Source: Spirochaetia bacterium (GTDB taxonomy: Bacteria; Spirochaetota; Spirochaetia; Treponematales; Breznakiellaceae). From it: a stretch of DNA of 8,015 nucleotides. The notes under the pieces were generated by a model, which had not been told where the DNA came from, ran no database searches, and saw only the letters and a list, made by a program, of their open reading frames with translations. The stretch covers positions 1 to 8,015 of the forward strand of contig BNVB01000090.1 in the NCBI GenBank assembly GCA_025997795.1, in the 5' to 3' direction. Position numbers and translations under genes: made by a program. Shown one piece after another: positions 1 to 6,458 of this stretch; positions within the stretch are counted from its first letter, which is position 1; each line of letters starts with the position of its first letter.

Positions 1-62
1 CTTCGCCACAGGATACATTTTTTGTTTCATGAAAAGAATAACACCCCATATCCCCAATAGAA
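1..62 (-). repeat. Exact 62-base copy of an internal rffA segment (left copy)
   Basis: Positions 1-62 are identical, in the same orientation, to 1559-1620 inside rffA; identity stops at 63 (a) versus 1621 (c). The left end is set only by the window edge, so the copy may be longer. Read on the minus strand in the rffA frame it encodes SIGDMGCYSFHETKNVSCGE, the region of the PLP-binding lysine. It is joined to KASIII sequence at the shared stretch TTCTATTGGG. This is either a chimeric or overlapping contig end or a real partial duplication. Confidence 0.95.
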
Positions 63-404
63 ATATCCAAAGTAACAGTTTTTACTCAAACCTAATTTAT
101 GCTGGATAATAGGCGAAGTAGCCGGCAAAATATAATCTGGGGTCTGGGTAACAAAGACTAGTATTGAAATATCATCTTTATTCCAATTTAAGCTGGAAAT
201 TAAAGCCTCTGCTGCAGAAATACACAAATCCGATGTACAGATATCGGCGACAACTTTCCTTTTCCGCTCAATTCCAGTGGTGGTAGCAAAGTTCTTGAAT
301 TCTTCACTAGCAAAGAGTGGAAATAAAGCATTTTCTTCTATCTGCTTGGGAACACAAGCAGAAATACCGCTTATTTTTATACTTTCTGCTTTAAAGAAAG
401 CCAT
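27..404 (-). CDS. 3-oxoacyl-ACP synthase III (FabH-like), broken N-terminal fragment
   Basis: Residues 1-111 read as the N-terminal half of a thiolase-fold ketoacyl-ACP synthase III of the kind found in polysaccharide clusters: IKISGISACVP (9-19), the TTTGIERK motif (41-48), and VFVTQTPDYILPATSPIIQ (83-101) followed by HKLGLSKNCY. These enzymes condense an acyl-CoA with malonyl-ACP, and a full protein is normally over 300 residues. Here the frame ends after 125 residues. After Tyr111 the true reading appears to slip: another frame gives LDISIG (70-53), as expected just before the catalytic Cys, and then runs into rffA sequence (see repeat 1-62). The last 14 residues of this ORF are therefore frameshifted, and the catalytic Cys, His and Asn are all missing. 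The ATG shares one base with the ACP stop codon (TAATG), with an AAGGA-like site about 11 bases upstream. As it stands the product would be inactive. Confidence 0.8.
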   Translation of the reverse strand: MAFFKAESIKISGISACVPKQIEENALFPLFASEEFKNFATTTGIERKRKVVADICTSDLCISAAEALISSLNWNKDDISILVFVTQTPDYILPATSPIIQHKLGLSKNCYFGYFYWGYGVLFFS

Positions 405-637
405 TAGGATTTATATCCTTTTACAACATTGAATAAATCTTCAATAGTTTTCGATTTTCGGATATCATCCCCTTTTATGGTGATGTCATATTCATCGTCT
501 ATCATTGCGATAATTGACAACGCAATCATTGAGCTCCATTCATCCAGATACTTGAATTCTGTATCTGCTCTGAATTCACTTGCGTCAGTATTGTCAAATA
601 GATCCGTAAATTTCCCGATAAATTCCTGCAATTCCAT
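404..637 (-). CDS. Acyl carrier protein, polysaccharide-cluster type
   Basis: This 77-residue acidic protein has the four-helix ACP pattern. Its start is MELQEFIGKFTDLF, the phosphopantetheine loop is LDEWSSMIAL (31-40), and the C-terminal helices carry DITIKGDDI and TIEDLFNVV. Ser36 is the likely attachment serine. The usual Asp before it (DSL) is Ser35 here, which I recall as common in EWSS-type ACPs of surface-sugar clusters. It probably carries acyl chains for the KASIII encoded directly downstream, and the group would then go to an amino sugar rather than to bulk membrane lipid (inference). The frame is open further up, to a TTG at 772. The ATG at 637 is chosen because homology begins there and AAGGAG lies 8 bases upstream. 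The stop codon shares one base with the KASIII ATG, so the two are probably translationally coupled. Confidence 0.92.
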   Translation of the reverse strand: MELQEFIGKFTDLFDNTDASEFRADTEFKYLDEWSSMIALSIIAMIDDEYDITIKGDDIRKSKTIEDLFNVVKGYKS

Positions 638-645
638 GATAATTT

Positions 646-651
646 CTCCTT
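646..651 (-). promoter_or_regulatory. Ribosome binding site AAGGAG of the ACP gene
   Basis: AAGGAG on the minus strand sits 8 bases before the ATG at 637. It decides the ACP start against the longer upstream reading that begins at a TTG at 772. Confidence 0.8.
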
Positions 652-758
652 GAATGAATAAATCAACATTTCCAAAACGCATACTATTAAACGGCCTTTC
701 GATTTCTGGTATAAGGGATACTCCTTCTTTTATAATACAAGGGGCAGACAGCTGTTTT

Positions 759-764
759 ATTATA
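759..764 (-). promoter_or_regulatory. Possible -10 box (TATAAT) before the ACP gene
   Basis: A perfect TATAAT reads on the minus strand about 120 bases before the ACP start, in the only sizeable gap of the cluster. No good -35 box is found 16-18 bases upstream (TCCTGG at 17). In A+T-rich DNA such a hexamer is easily due to chance. If real, it would let ACP/KASIII be transcribed apart from the upstream genes. Confidence 0.2.
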
Positions 765-829
765 CCCAACAAATTTTTTCACCAGGATTTAGCATTTTTT
801 TATATGAATATGGCAATAACTGACATAAT

Positions 830-1000
830 TCATTTAAAATTTTCATCCTGTTCTATATGCTCCAACACATCAAACAAATCGATATTCGGAGTCGTATGGG
901 GATTTATTGTCTCTTTTTCAAGAAATTTATACAGCTTTACAGTATTGTATATTTTGTCCCGAATGGGGAGGGGGGGTAGTATGTTTTTTAGCATTTTCAT
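830..1000 (-). CDS. Small hypothetical protein overlapping the 3' end of rffA
   Basis: An ORF of 56 residues begins MKMLKNILPPLPIRDKIY and ends EHIEQDENFK before a TGA. It overlaps the last 74 bases of rffA in another frame. An AGGG site at 1005-1008 lies 4 bases before the first ATG (1000) and 10 bases before the second (994), so the second ATG is the better-spaced start (54 residues). The composition is charged and protein-like, with a mixed helix pattern in the middle and no signal peptide or membrane segment. I do not recognise it. It could be a small real gene, the N-terminus of a gene truncated by the stops further downstream, or, if the C tract at 970-976 has lost or gained a base in sequencing, part of an RffA tail. 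Confidence that it is expressed is low. Confidence 0.35.
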   Translation of the reverse strand: MKMLKNILPPLPIRDKIYNTVKLYKFLEKETINPHTTPNIDLFDVLEHIEQDENFK

Positions 1001-2120
1001 AATACCCTGTCAATTTAGCAATAATATATGCAACATTTTCTTCTTTCATTCCATAATATATCGGCAAACGCAACAATCGTTCACTTTCTTTGGTAGTCCA
1101 TTTATCGGCGCCGAAAAAAAATCCAAATCTCTGTCCCGCAGGCGATGAATGTAATGGGATATAATGAAATACCGATATTATTTCATGCTGTTTTAAGTAA
1201 TCAATCAGGCTGCTTCGCTCTTCAACATCTTTTACTTTAATATAAAACATATGGGCATTATGTTGGCACTCTTGAGGAATAACAGGTGATTCGATAAATC
1301 CCTTTTGCGCTAATGGTTTCAAACTTTCATTATAATGATTCCATGTTTTTAGCCTGTCTTTATTAATTTTTTCAATATTCTGTAACTGCATATACAAATA
1401 CGCAGCATTAAATTCACTGGGTAAATATGATGAACCTATATCCACCCAGGTATATTTGTCAATCTGACCACGCCAGAATTTACTCCGGTTAGTACCTTTT
1501 TCCCTTATAATCTCTGCCCGCTCCACAAGGGATTCGTCTTGTATTAGCAAGGCCCCGCCTTCGCCACAGGATACATTTTTTGTTTCATGAAAAGAATAAC
1601 ACCCCATATCCCCAATAGAACCCAGCGACCTGCCCTTGTATGATGATCCAATACCTTGCGCAGCATCTTCTATTACCACTAGATTATATTTATTCGCAAT
1701 ATCAAGAATAGTGTCCATTTCACAAGAGACTCCAGCATAATGCATGGGAACAATAGCCTTTGTTTTGGTAGTAATTGCGGCTTCTATAAGGTTTTCATCA
1801 ATATTCATGGTATCGGGACGAATATCGACAAAAACAATTTTTGCCCCCCGTAATACGAATGCATTTGCAGTAGATACAAACGTATAGGACGGCATAATAA
1901 CTTCATCGCCGGACTTTATTTCCGCTAAAATTGCGGCCATCTCAAGGGCATGGGTACAAGAAGTTGTTAGTAAGGCTTGAACTGTTCCTGTATTTTCTAT
2001 AAACCATCGGTGACAATCTTTGGTAAATGACCCATCACCACATAATTTTTTGTTCTCAAGAACAAGCTGGATATACTCCATTTCCGTTCCAAGATAGGGT
2101 GGTATATTAAAAGGTATCAC
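927..2120 (-). CDS. rffA: dTDP-4-amino-4,6-dideoxygalactose transaminase (RffA/WecE)
   Basis: This is a PLP-dependent DegT/DnrJ/EryC1 aminotransferase. It moves the amino group of glutamate to dTDP-4-keto-6-deoxyglucose, giving dTDP-4-amino-4,6-dideoxygalactose (Fuc4N) for surface glycans, in the cytoplasm. It matches E. coli WecE along its length: MIPFN start, KLCGDG (25-30), DEVIMPSYTFVSTANAFVLR (72-91), the PLP-contacting EDAAQ (151-155), catalytic Lys181 in SFHETKN, AEIIREKGTNRS (202-213) and FHYIPLH (318-324). The start is GTG, fixed by the conserved MIPFN; an AAGAAG-like site lies just upstream, 11 bases after the previous stop. At 397 residues it is about 20 longer than WecE (376). The extra tail after YYENAKKH is proline-rich, unlike the family, and contains the C7 tract. 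Codons 167-188 recur at the left window edge. The aminotransferase assignment is firm; the exact sugar is by homology. Confidence 0.97.
   Translation of the reverse strand: MIPFNIPPYLGTEMEYIQLVLENKKLCGDGSFTKDCHRWFIENTGTVQALLTTSCTHALEMAAILAEIKSGDEVIMPSYTFVSTANAFVLRGAKIVFVDIRPDTMNIDENLIEAAITTKTKAIVPMHYAGVSCEMDTILDIANKYNLVVIEDAAQGIGSSYKGRSLGSIGDMGCYSFHETKNVSCGEGGALLIQDESLVERAEIIREKGTNRSKFWRGQIDKYTWVDIGSSYLPSEFNAAYLYMQLQNIEKINKDRLKTWNHYNESLKPLAQKGFIESPVIPQECQHNAHMFYIKVKDVEERSSLIDYLKQHEIISVFHYIPLHSSPAGQRFGFFFGADKWTTKESERLLRLPIYYGMKEENVAYIIAKLTGYYENAKKHTTPPPHSGQNIQYCKAV
965..976 (-). repeat. Homopolymer tract (C7 T C4 on the coding strand) at the end of rffA
   Basis: The coding strand reads seven C, one T and four C at codons 382-386 of rffA, inside the overlap with the small ORF. 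Loss of one C would put rffA into the frame of the small ORF and move its stop from 927 to 830. Such tracts are prone both to sequencing error and to slippage. Confidence 0.7.
1559..1620 (-). repeat. Internal rffA segment repeated at the left edge (parent copy)
   Basis: This is the parent copy of the 62-base direct repeat, covering rffA codons 167 (third base) to 188 (first base). It sits inside an intact, conserved gene, so it is the original, and the copy at 1-62 is the displaced one. Confidence 0.95.
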
Positions 2121-2131
2121 ATATCACTTCT

Positions 2132-3520
2132 TTAAAAGGATTCCGGTTTCCATAGGGACGGCCATGGGTCATCATTGTATAGCCCTTTTATGGACTTTAT
2201 TCCATAATATTCCGCAATAGCGGTATTTGTCCATCCATCTCTCTCTTCCGCAATATCCTCTAGTCCATAGAGAGCAGTATGCCTATCGGTCGCTGGAATA
2301 GGCGCTTTTACGACAATATCCAAATTCCCTTTTTCTTTCTCGGTCATAATATATTCAATCCTATTTTGCCATCTTAAATATATACCAATGGTATTTCTTC
2401 CTGCCTTTACTACAGACAGTGATATAATGATTAAAGAAAAAAATGATAGCAGAAGCCAGTTTCTTTTGACGATCTGTGGTACTGTCCATCCAATATATTT
2501 CAAGATATTTCCCAATGTAATACCCAGAAATACAAAAACCATCAGGTAGGATCGATCGGGAAAGGTCGGCGATAATACCATCGAATAAGCACATGCCAAA
2601 CCTGTCAACGCATAAAAGTAAACAAAAGGGTCAACCTTCTTTTTTTGGTGATGGACAAGCTCAACACCTAAAAATACTGAAATAAACAATATCAATAATC
2701 CATGATTGTGGATAAATCTTGAAGTAATACTAATAAACCTTGTTATCAATAATACAAGTAATTGTATACCCGCTCTCTTTTCTTCTCCAGTTATTTGCCT
2801 TATGACTTCTGCACGGGCATAATTTCCAGGGGCAGCAATGAGTAAAACAAAACCGGATAAAAATCCAATCGCTCCCAGAATTTCAAACAGGGATAGTTTT
2901 TCTTTCTTAAAAATTTTTACAAAGAAATATGCAATAAGTAAAAACAGAACAGCGGCACTGGAGTTTGGATTGCTCCATCCAGCGAGAATCCCTGAAAAGA
3001 GATATAAAATAGAAAAGGGAATATTGAGGTTATAATTTATATTATTACATTTCTTTCTGAGTGGAACCAGAAAAAATAGAATAGTTGTTGATGTCCATAA
3101 ATAGGCACAACTACCGACAAGCCATAAAAAATTTTGTCCCCAGGCCGGAATCAAAAACCACAAAAAAACATTTATAAAACAGAAGATGATTGGATTAATT
3201 TTTTTCAAATTCCCGCATATATGGAACTGCATCAATAGTACAAAAAGGCAATATACAATTGTGTTGCTAATGTTAAAAGCATTTTTTCCTAAAATGAGAC
3301 AGAACGATTCTAGGAAAAATGCAATACTTGAGCCTCCCCAGCCAAAATACATATTATATGCTGATATAATAATATCAGATGCTGAGTGTTTTCCAAGAGA
3401 CATTGAATAATCATCCGCGATTAATGGCGTAAAAACATTTAATACAAAAAACAACACAATTATGAGAACCGAAATCACCCAAAAAATACGATTTGTGTTT
3501 TGCTTTGTTGCTTCCATCAT
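2132..3520 (-). CDS. Polytopic membrane protein, DUF6056-like, probably glycan-modifying
   Basis: This 462-residue protein has roughly ten hydrophobic segments, beginning at 12-32 and then clustered over 84-155, 168-232, 252-286, 298-345 and 354-372, followed by a soluble C-terminal tail of about 90 residues. Motifs resemble the DUF6056/DUF3329 group: ADDY after the first membrane helix (35-38), WLVGSCAYLW (133-142), NPNS (184-187), APGNYAR (230-236) and PDRSY (321-325). An Asp-Asp early outer loop recalls GT-C type transferases that use polyprenyl-linked sugars, but catalysis is not proven for this group. Its place between the O-antigen type permease and RffA supports a role in building or decorating the surface polysaccharide. 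The first of two adjacent ATGs lies 9 bases after AAGGAG. Base composition is strongly A+T rich (hand count 12 G/C of 60 at 3001-3060). A flippase or polymerase role cannot be excluded. Confidence 0.88.
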   Translation of the reverse strand: MMEATKQNTNRIFWVISVLIIVLFFVLNVFTPLIADDYSMSLGKHSASDIIISAYNMYFGWGGSSIAFFLESFCLILGKNAFNISNTIVYCLFVLLMQFHICGNLKKINPIIFCFINVFLWFLIPAWGQNFLWLVGSCAYLWTSTTILFFLVPLRKKCNNINYNLNIPFSILYLFSGILAGWSNPNSSAAVLFLLIAYFFVKIFKKEKLSLFEILGAIGFLSGFVLLIAAPGNYARAEVIRQITGEEKRAGIQLLVLLITRFISITSRFIHNHGLLILFISVFLGVELVHHQKKKVDPFVYFYALTGLACAYSMVLSPTFPDRSYLMVFVFLGITLGNILKYIGWTVPQIVKRNWLLLSFFSLIIISLSVVKAGRNTIGIYLRWQNRIEYIMTEKEKGNLDIVVKAPIPATDRHTALYGLEDIAEERDGWTNTAIAEYYGIKSIKGLYNDDPWPSLWKPESF

Positions 3521-3529
3521 TTAGTAATA

Positions 3530-3535
3530 CTCCTT
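3530..3535 (-). promoter_or_regulatory. Ribosome binding site AAGGAG of the DUF6056-like gene
   Basis: A strong AAGGAG lies in the 35-base gap after the ABC-2 permease gene, 9 bases before the first ATG (3520) and 12 before the second (3517). It favours the first. Confidence 0.75.
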
Positions 3536-3555
3536 CTCAAGCCATTGTCTACAAA

Positions 3556-4401
3556 CTACACCACATCAATAAAATTCTGTTCATTCTGATTAAAGAGGAT
3601 TAAACCAGCAAGAACAAGAATTAAAGTACAACCCAGGCTGGAAAGGATCATTGTTTTGTTAACAGATGCAGCGCCAAAGAACCAGATCCTAAAAAGTTCT
3701 ACTGGGGCACATACGGGATTGGCATAGGCAACCCATTGGAAACGTTCGGGAATTTCGGATAACGGATACACTATGGGCGTGGCGTACATGGCTAGTCCCA
3801 GCGCAAAGGACACAAGCTGTTTTAGATCGCGGTATTTGGTAGTAAGGGATGATATAATAATACCTGCGCCAATGCCAATGGCCGCAAGCCAAATAATAAG
3901 CAGGGGAAAAAGCGGAATATACCATGTCGGATAAACTGAAGTTCCGTTAATAAGGTGATAGGCATATAGTACTAAAAACATTACAAACTGCACCGCTATT
4001 CTAATGCCGTTGCTTAGCACATTGTTAATGGGTATCGTTAATCGTGGAAAATATACTTTACTAAATATCGCTGCATTATTAATAAAAACATTGGAGCCGT
4101 CGTTAAAGCAGCCGGAAAAAAAAGTCCAGAGCATGGTTCCCGAATAGTAAAAGAGGGTAAAGGGAATTCCATTGGTACCAATATTTGCAAGCCGGCCAAA
4201 AACAAAGGTATACATAACGGTAGAGATAAGAGGGTTGATAACATACCAAATTGGTCCCAGTATGGTTTGCTTGTACTGGGTTGTAAAATCCCGTTTTACA
4301 AAGAGAAAAATAAGGTCCCGGTAGCGTATTAGTTCCCGTATCTGGAGATCAAAGAGTTTCCTCTTGGGAGTAATTATTAATGACCAGTTTTCATCTGCCA
4401 T
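3556..4401 (-). CDS. ABC-2 type polysaccharide exporter permease (Wzm/TagG family)
   Basis: This 281-residue inner-membrane permease belongs to the family that exports O-antigen, teichoic acid or capsule chains on lipid carriers. Hallmarks are the amphipathic N-terminus leading to YKQTILGPIWYVINPL (43-58), KVYFPR (115-120), TKYRDLKQLV (188-197), ATPIVYPLSEIP (207-218) and the ANP turn (227-229). Six membrane segments can be drawn at about 52-72, 82-102, 134-150, 161-184, 197-212 and 250-270. Length is normal for Wzm. Such permeases work as dimers with an ATPase (Wzt), usually encoded next door, yet the next gene here is the DUF6056-like protein and the previous one an outer-membrane barrel. 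The partner must lie elsewhere. The ATG comes 18 bases after the previous stop, and no good ribosome binding site is visible, so translation may be coupled. Confidence 0.95.
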   Translation of the reverse strand: MADENWSLIITPKRKLFDLQIRELIRYRDLIFLFVKRDFTTQYKQTILGPIWYVINPLISTVMYTFVFGRLANIGTNGIPFTLFYYSGTMLWTFFSGCFNDGSNVFINNAAIFSKVYFPRLTIPINNVLSNGIRIAVQFVMFLVLYAYHLINGTSVYPTWYIPLFPLLIIWLAAIGIGAGIIISSLTTKYRDLKQLVSFALGLAMYATPIVYPLSEIPERFQWVAYANPVCAPVELFRIWFFGAASVNKTMILSSLGCTLILVLAGLILFNQNEQNFIDVV

Positions 4402-4419
4402 TTGAATACTACTTTGTTC

Positions 4420-5682
4420 TTAAAGGGTATACCGGAAACTGCCGCTTATGGTAATAGCAAGGGTAATGCTAAATGGCCTATTTTCCTTGTCCATATTATG
4501 GTGATAGTAGGTTCCATCCCTGCTTCCCAGAGCCATGGGAACTGTCAGGGTTGCGGTTAATTGATCCTTGTGCCGTATACTTATTCCCGGCATGATCCAT
4601 GCGCTTTTTTCTTTAAAGGCATAGAGGCCCTGGCAGAAAATCCGCATACCAAAAAAACCAGGGCGGAAGATAAGAGTTAAAGCGGTGTTAAGGCCTTCAA
4701 TCAAGAAAGGGGCATCCTCTTCCAGGGTATCCGACTTGGGCCGCCACCACTGCGACTGTTTCTCTCCATTATAAAATGCTTCGCCGTTTATGCTTAATTT
4801 TCCGTTAAATAAATCCTGTACAAAACCAATATTACCCGAAAGCGTTAGATCGTCCCAGGTTTCATAGGATACTGCCGCTAATCCTTCGGTATAGAGTTCC
4901 GTATTACCCAGGGTAGTTTTTAATGATATAAAAAACCTCAGGGGTGTTTTATGATAATAAAAAGTCCCCGCATCAATGTCCACCAATTCAAAGGCCAGGT
5001 TGTACTTGATACCATAGGCAAATTCTTCAAATTCCGGGGATCCGGTATTTTCCATGTACCCATAACGGGTCATAGCCAAAAGCTGTAAACCGCCAATACC
5101 TATGGGTATATCCAATTTTGCCAGGTAGGAATCGCCGACATTATTGGTATCTGTTATAGAGTCCGGAATACGGGCGGGCAGGTTGGTAAAAGGATAATTT
5201 GGCGATATACCCCATGCGACTTCGCAAAGACCGGCTCGCAAAAAAGCTATCCAGCCAAAGTTATAGTCAAAGTAAAATTCTTTTAGAGCAAAAATTTTGC
5301 TGTCAGGTACCGAAAAAGAAAACGCATTCCAAACCCTAAAGTACTGGGTTAACTGGAAGTCCATGGAAAGCAGGGCTTCCAGTTTGGCTCCCAGTACATA
5401 AACATAGTCCCTATCACCCTCATACCAGGGCGTTTCGGTCCAGCCCGGTGAAAAACCGCCCAAAAAGTTATAACTTGCTTCTATAATTACCCTGTCCCGC
5501 ATGGTCGGTATGGCAGGTTCCTGGGGTTCTTCTACAGTGTTGATGCCATTTTCGCTGCCGGGATTTTCAAATAAACTGTCAATATCCCAGTTTGTATCGG
5601 CTTCCTGAGCCGGGAGAATCCTTCTATTATTACATAGAACGATTCCCCAAAAGAGAAAAAGAAAAAGCAGGCATTTTTTCAA
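4420..5682 (-). CDS. Putative outer-membrane beta-barrel protein, DUF1302-like features
   Basis: This 420-residue exported protein begins with MKK and a hydrophobic core (4-16); cleavage is possible near LPAQ (23-26). The Cys at 17 follows IVL, a poor lipobox. An acidic linker rich in Glu and Pro (28-58) leads into many alternating aromatic strands, ending in FRYTL, a typical barrel C-terminus. The stretch LKEFYFDY (133-140), LRAGLCEVAWG (148-158) and TNLPARIP (166-173) recalls the strand-turn pattern of DUF1302/DcaP-type barrels (a conserved WG and a TNL..R segment). It is probably the outer-membrane end of the transport module encoded upstream; the substrate is unknown. The start is TTG, overlapping the preceding TGA by 4 bases (TTGA). 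The nearby ATG is out of frame, and no later in-frame Met would leave a signal peptide. The barrel class is likely; the family assignment is tentative. Confidence 0.82.
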   Translation of the reverse strand: MKKCLLFLFLFWGIVLCNNRRILPAQEADTNWDIDSLFENPGSENGINTVEEPQEPAIPTMRDRVIIEASYNFLGGFSPGWTETPWYEGDRDYVYVLGAKLEALLSMDFQLTQYFRVWNAFSFSVPDSKIFALKEFYFDYNFGWIAFLRAGLCEVAWGISPNYPFTNLPARIPDSITDTNNVGDSYLAKLDIPIGIGGLQLLAMTRYGYMENTGSPEFEEFAYGIKYNLAFELVDIDAGTFYYHKTPLRFFISLKTTLGNTELYTEGLAAVSYETWDDLTLSGNIGFVQDLFNGKLSINGEAFYNGEKQSQWWRPKSDTLEEDAPFLIEGLNTALTLIFRPGFFGMRIFCQGLYAFKEKSAWIMPGISIRHKDQLTATLTVPMALGSRDGTYYHHNMDKENRPFSITLAITISGSFRYTL

Positions 5683-6458
5683 CGGTTAACGGATTCCAGA
5701 AAGGTTTTTGAAAAAATTGAATCGGCCAATTTCCTGAAAGAAGGTTTGGTAATAGTTATCTGGGTCCGTTCGTTAATAAAAGTCCCGTTAATGGAGGCTC
5801 CCCTAAGGGCATCTACAAAGAGTATCTGTTTTGGTACATAACGTCCGCCGATAAACCAATAATCGGTAATGGCGCTGGTCCGCAGAAGCTGGCCGGAAAG
5901 GCTGTAATCCTCGGTTTTGCGGACCAGTCCTTCTTCACTAATCCAGACTTTCATTTTTGGGTAGGTCATGCCGGTACTGGATGCTTCCAGGCTAAGCACC
6001 CTGCATTTTAAACTGCCCAATACGGCATCCGCACCGGAACTTATCCGGTAATCCTGGGCCAGGGTGGAACGGGTAAAATCGGAATTGCGGGCATTGGTAT
6101 TCTGGAACCGTTCCTGGCTGGAGCTGGAATTAAAACGCCTGCTGCCCGGATCGTAAAACCATAGGGTTTTGCCCTGTTTCAGGTAACCCTGGCCTTTGTT
6201 TATTGCCGGTTCCATGATCACGATTACATAGGTTTCTTTGGTATCCCTGCGGAATACTCCTGCCACGGTTTTGGTTCTGCCCTGGCCGGGTTTTTCTTGT
6301 ATAATCGTATACTCGGCAGAAAAATCCGCATCCATATAACTTGCTATATTGTCTGCCTGGCGGAGCAGATCAGCATCGCTTATTCCCCACAGGGGAAGGG
6401 TTAAGAACAGTAAGAGCAAAAGCGCGGTGATTTTTGAATAGATTTTTATCAGTTTCAA
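5679..6458 (-). CDS. LolA-like outer-membrane lipoprotein-sorting protein (COG2834 type)
   Basis: This 259-residue periplasmic protein has a long signal peptide (hydrophobic 10-24, cleavage near LWG/IS). The mature part shows the LolA-like half-barrel pattern: DADFSAEYTI (43-52), GYLKQGKTLWFYDPGSRR (91-108), SSSSQERFQ (111-119) with NSDF (125-128), and YPKMKVWISEEGLVRKTEDY (166-185). This resembles the group that works with MMPL or FtsX-type exporters rather than classical LolA. It is expected to bind a hydrophobic cargo (lipoprotein acyl chains or a lipid) and carry it to the outer membrane. Its place between FtsX-like permeases and a barrel fits this. The start is TTG in a TTGA overlap with the preceding stop, backed by AGGAGG 6 bases upstream. 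The cargo is unknown. Confidence 0.93.
   Translation of the reverse strand: MKLIKIYSKITALLLLLFLTLPLWGISDADLLRQADNIASYMDADFSAEYTIIQEKPGQGRTKTVAGVFRRDTKETYVIVIMEPAINKGQGYLKQGKTLWFYDPGSRRFNSSSSQERFQNTNARNSDFTRSTLAQDYRISSGADAVLGSLKCRVLSLEASSTGMTYPKMKVWISEEGLVRKTEDYSLSGQLLRTSAITDYWFIGGRYVPKQILFVDALRGASINGTFINERTQITITKPSFRKLADSIFSKTFLESVNR

Larger units (their letters stand above)
638..829 (-). other. Gap between small ORF and ACP, possibly holding gene remnants
   Basis: No convincing gene or terminator hairpin is seen here. The frame shared by the small ORF upstream and the ACP downstream is interrupted by stops at 830-832, 800-802 and 779-781. It is then open for 45 codons (from the TTG at 772) and reads protein-like, including APCIIKEGVSLIPEIERPF. 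This may be the degraded end of a lost gene or simply chance; I recognise no family. The gap is conspicuous because every other junction in the window is tight. Confidence 0.35.

Noticed and set aside
1..62. The 62-base repeat as a CRISPR or attachment-site repeat
   Set aside because: There are only two copies, one of them inside a conserved coding region over the PLP lysine, with no integrase, spacers or regular spacing.
404..637. Ser in place of Asp before the ACP attachment serine as a defect
   Set aside because: EWSS-type loops are, as I recall, usual in ACPs of surface-polysaccharide clusters, and the attachment Ser36 is present, so this is treated as a subfamily trait.
638..772. N-terminal extension of the ACP from a TTG at 772
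   Set aside because: ACP homology begins at the ATG at 637, which has AAGGAG at ideal spacing. The TTG has no ribosome binding site, and no ACP carries such an extension to my knowledge.
654..1148. Plus-strand ORF of 164 codons across the gap and the end of rffA
   Set aside because: It is largely antisense to rffA, has no ribosome binding site and is rich in Phe, Ile and Ser as expected from the reverse of A+T-rich DNA. It matches no family I know.
2361..4244. Other-frame ORFs inside the DUF6056-like and Wzm-like genes (for example 2361-2594, 3689-3925, 4038-4244 minus; 2838-3035, 3186-3410 plus)
   Set aside because: They lie wholly inside well-supported genes, in other frames, with no start signals or recognisable domains.
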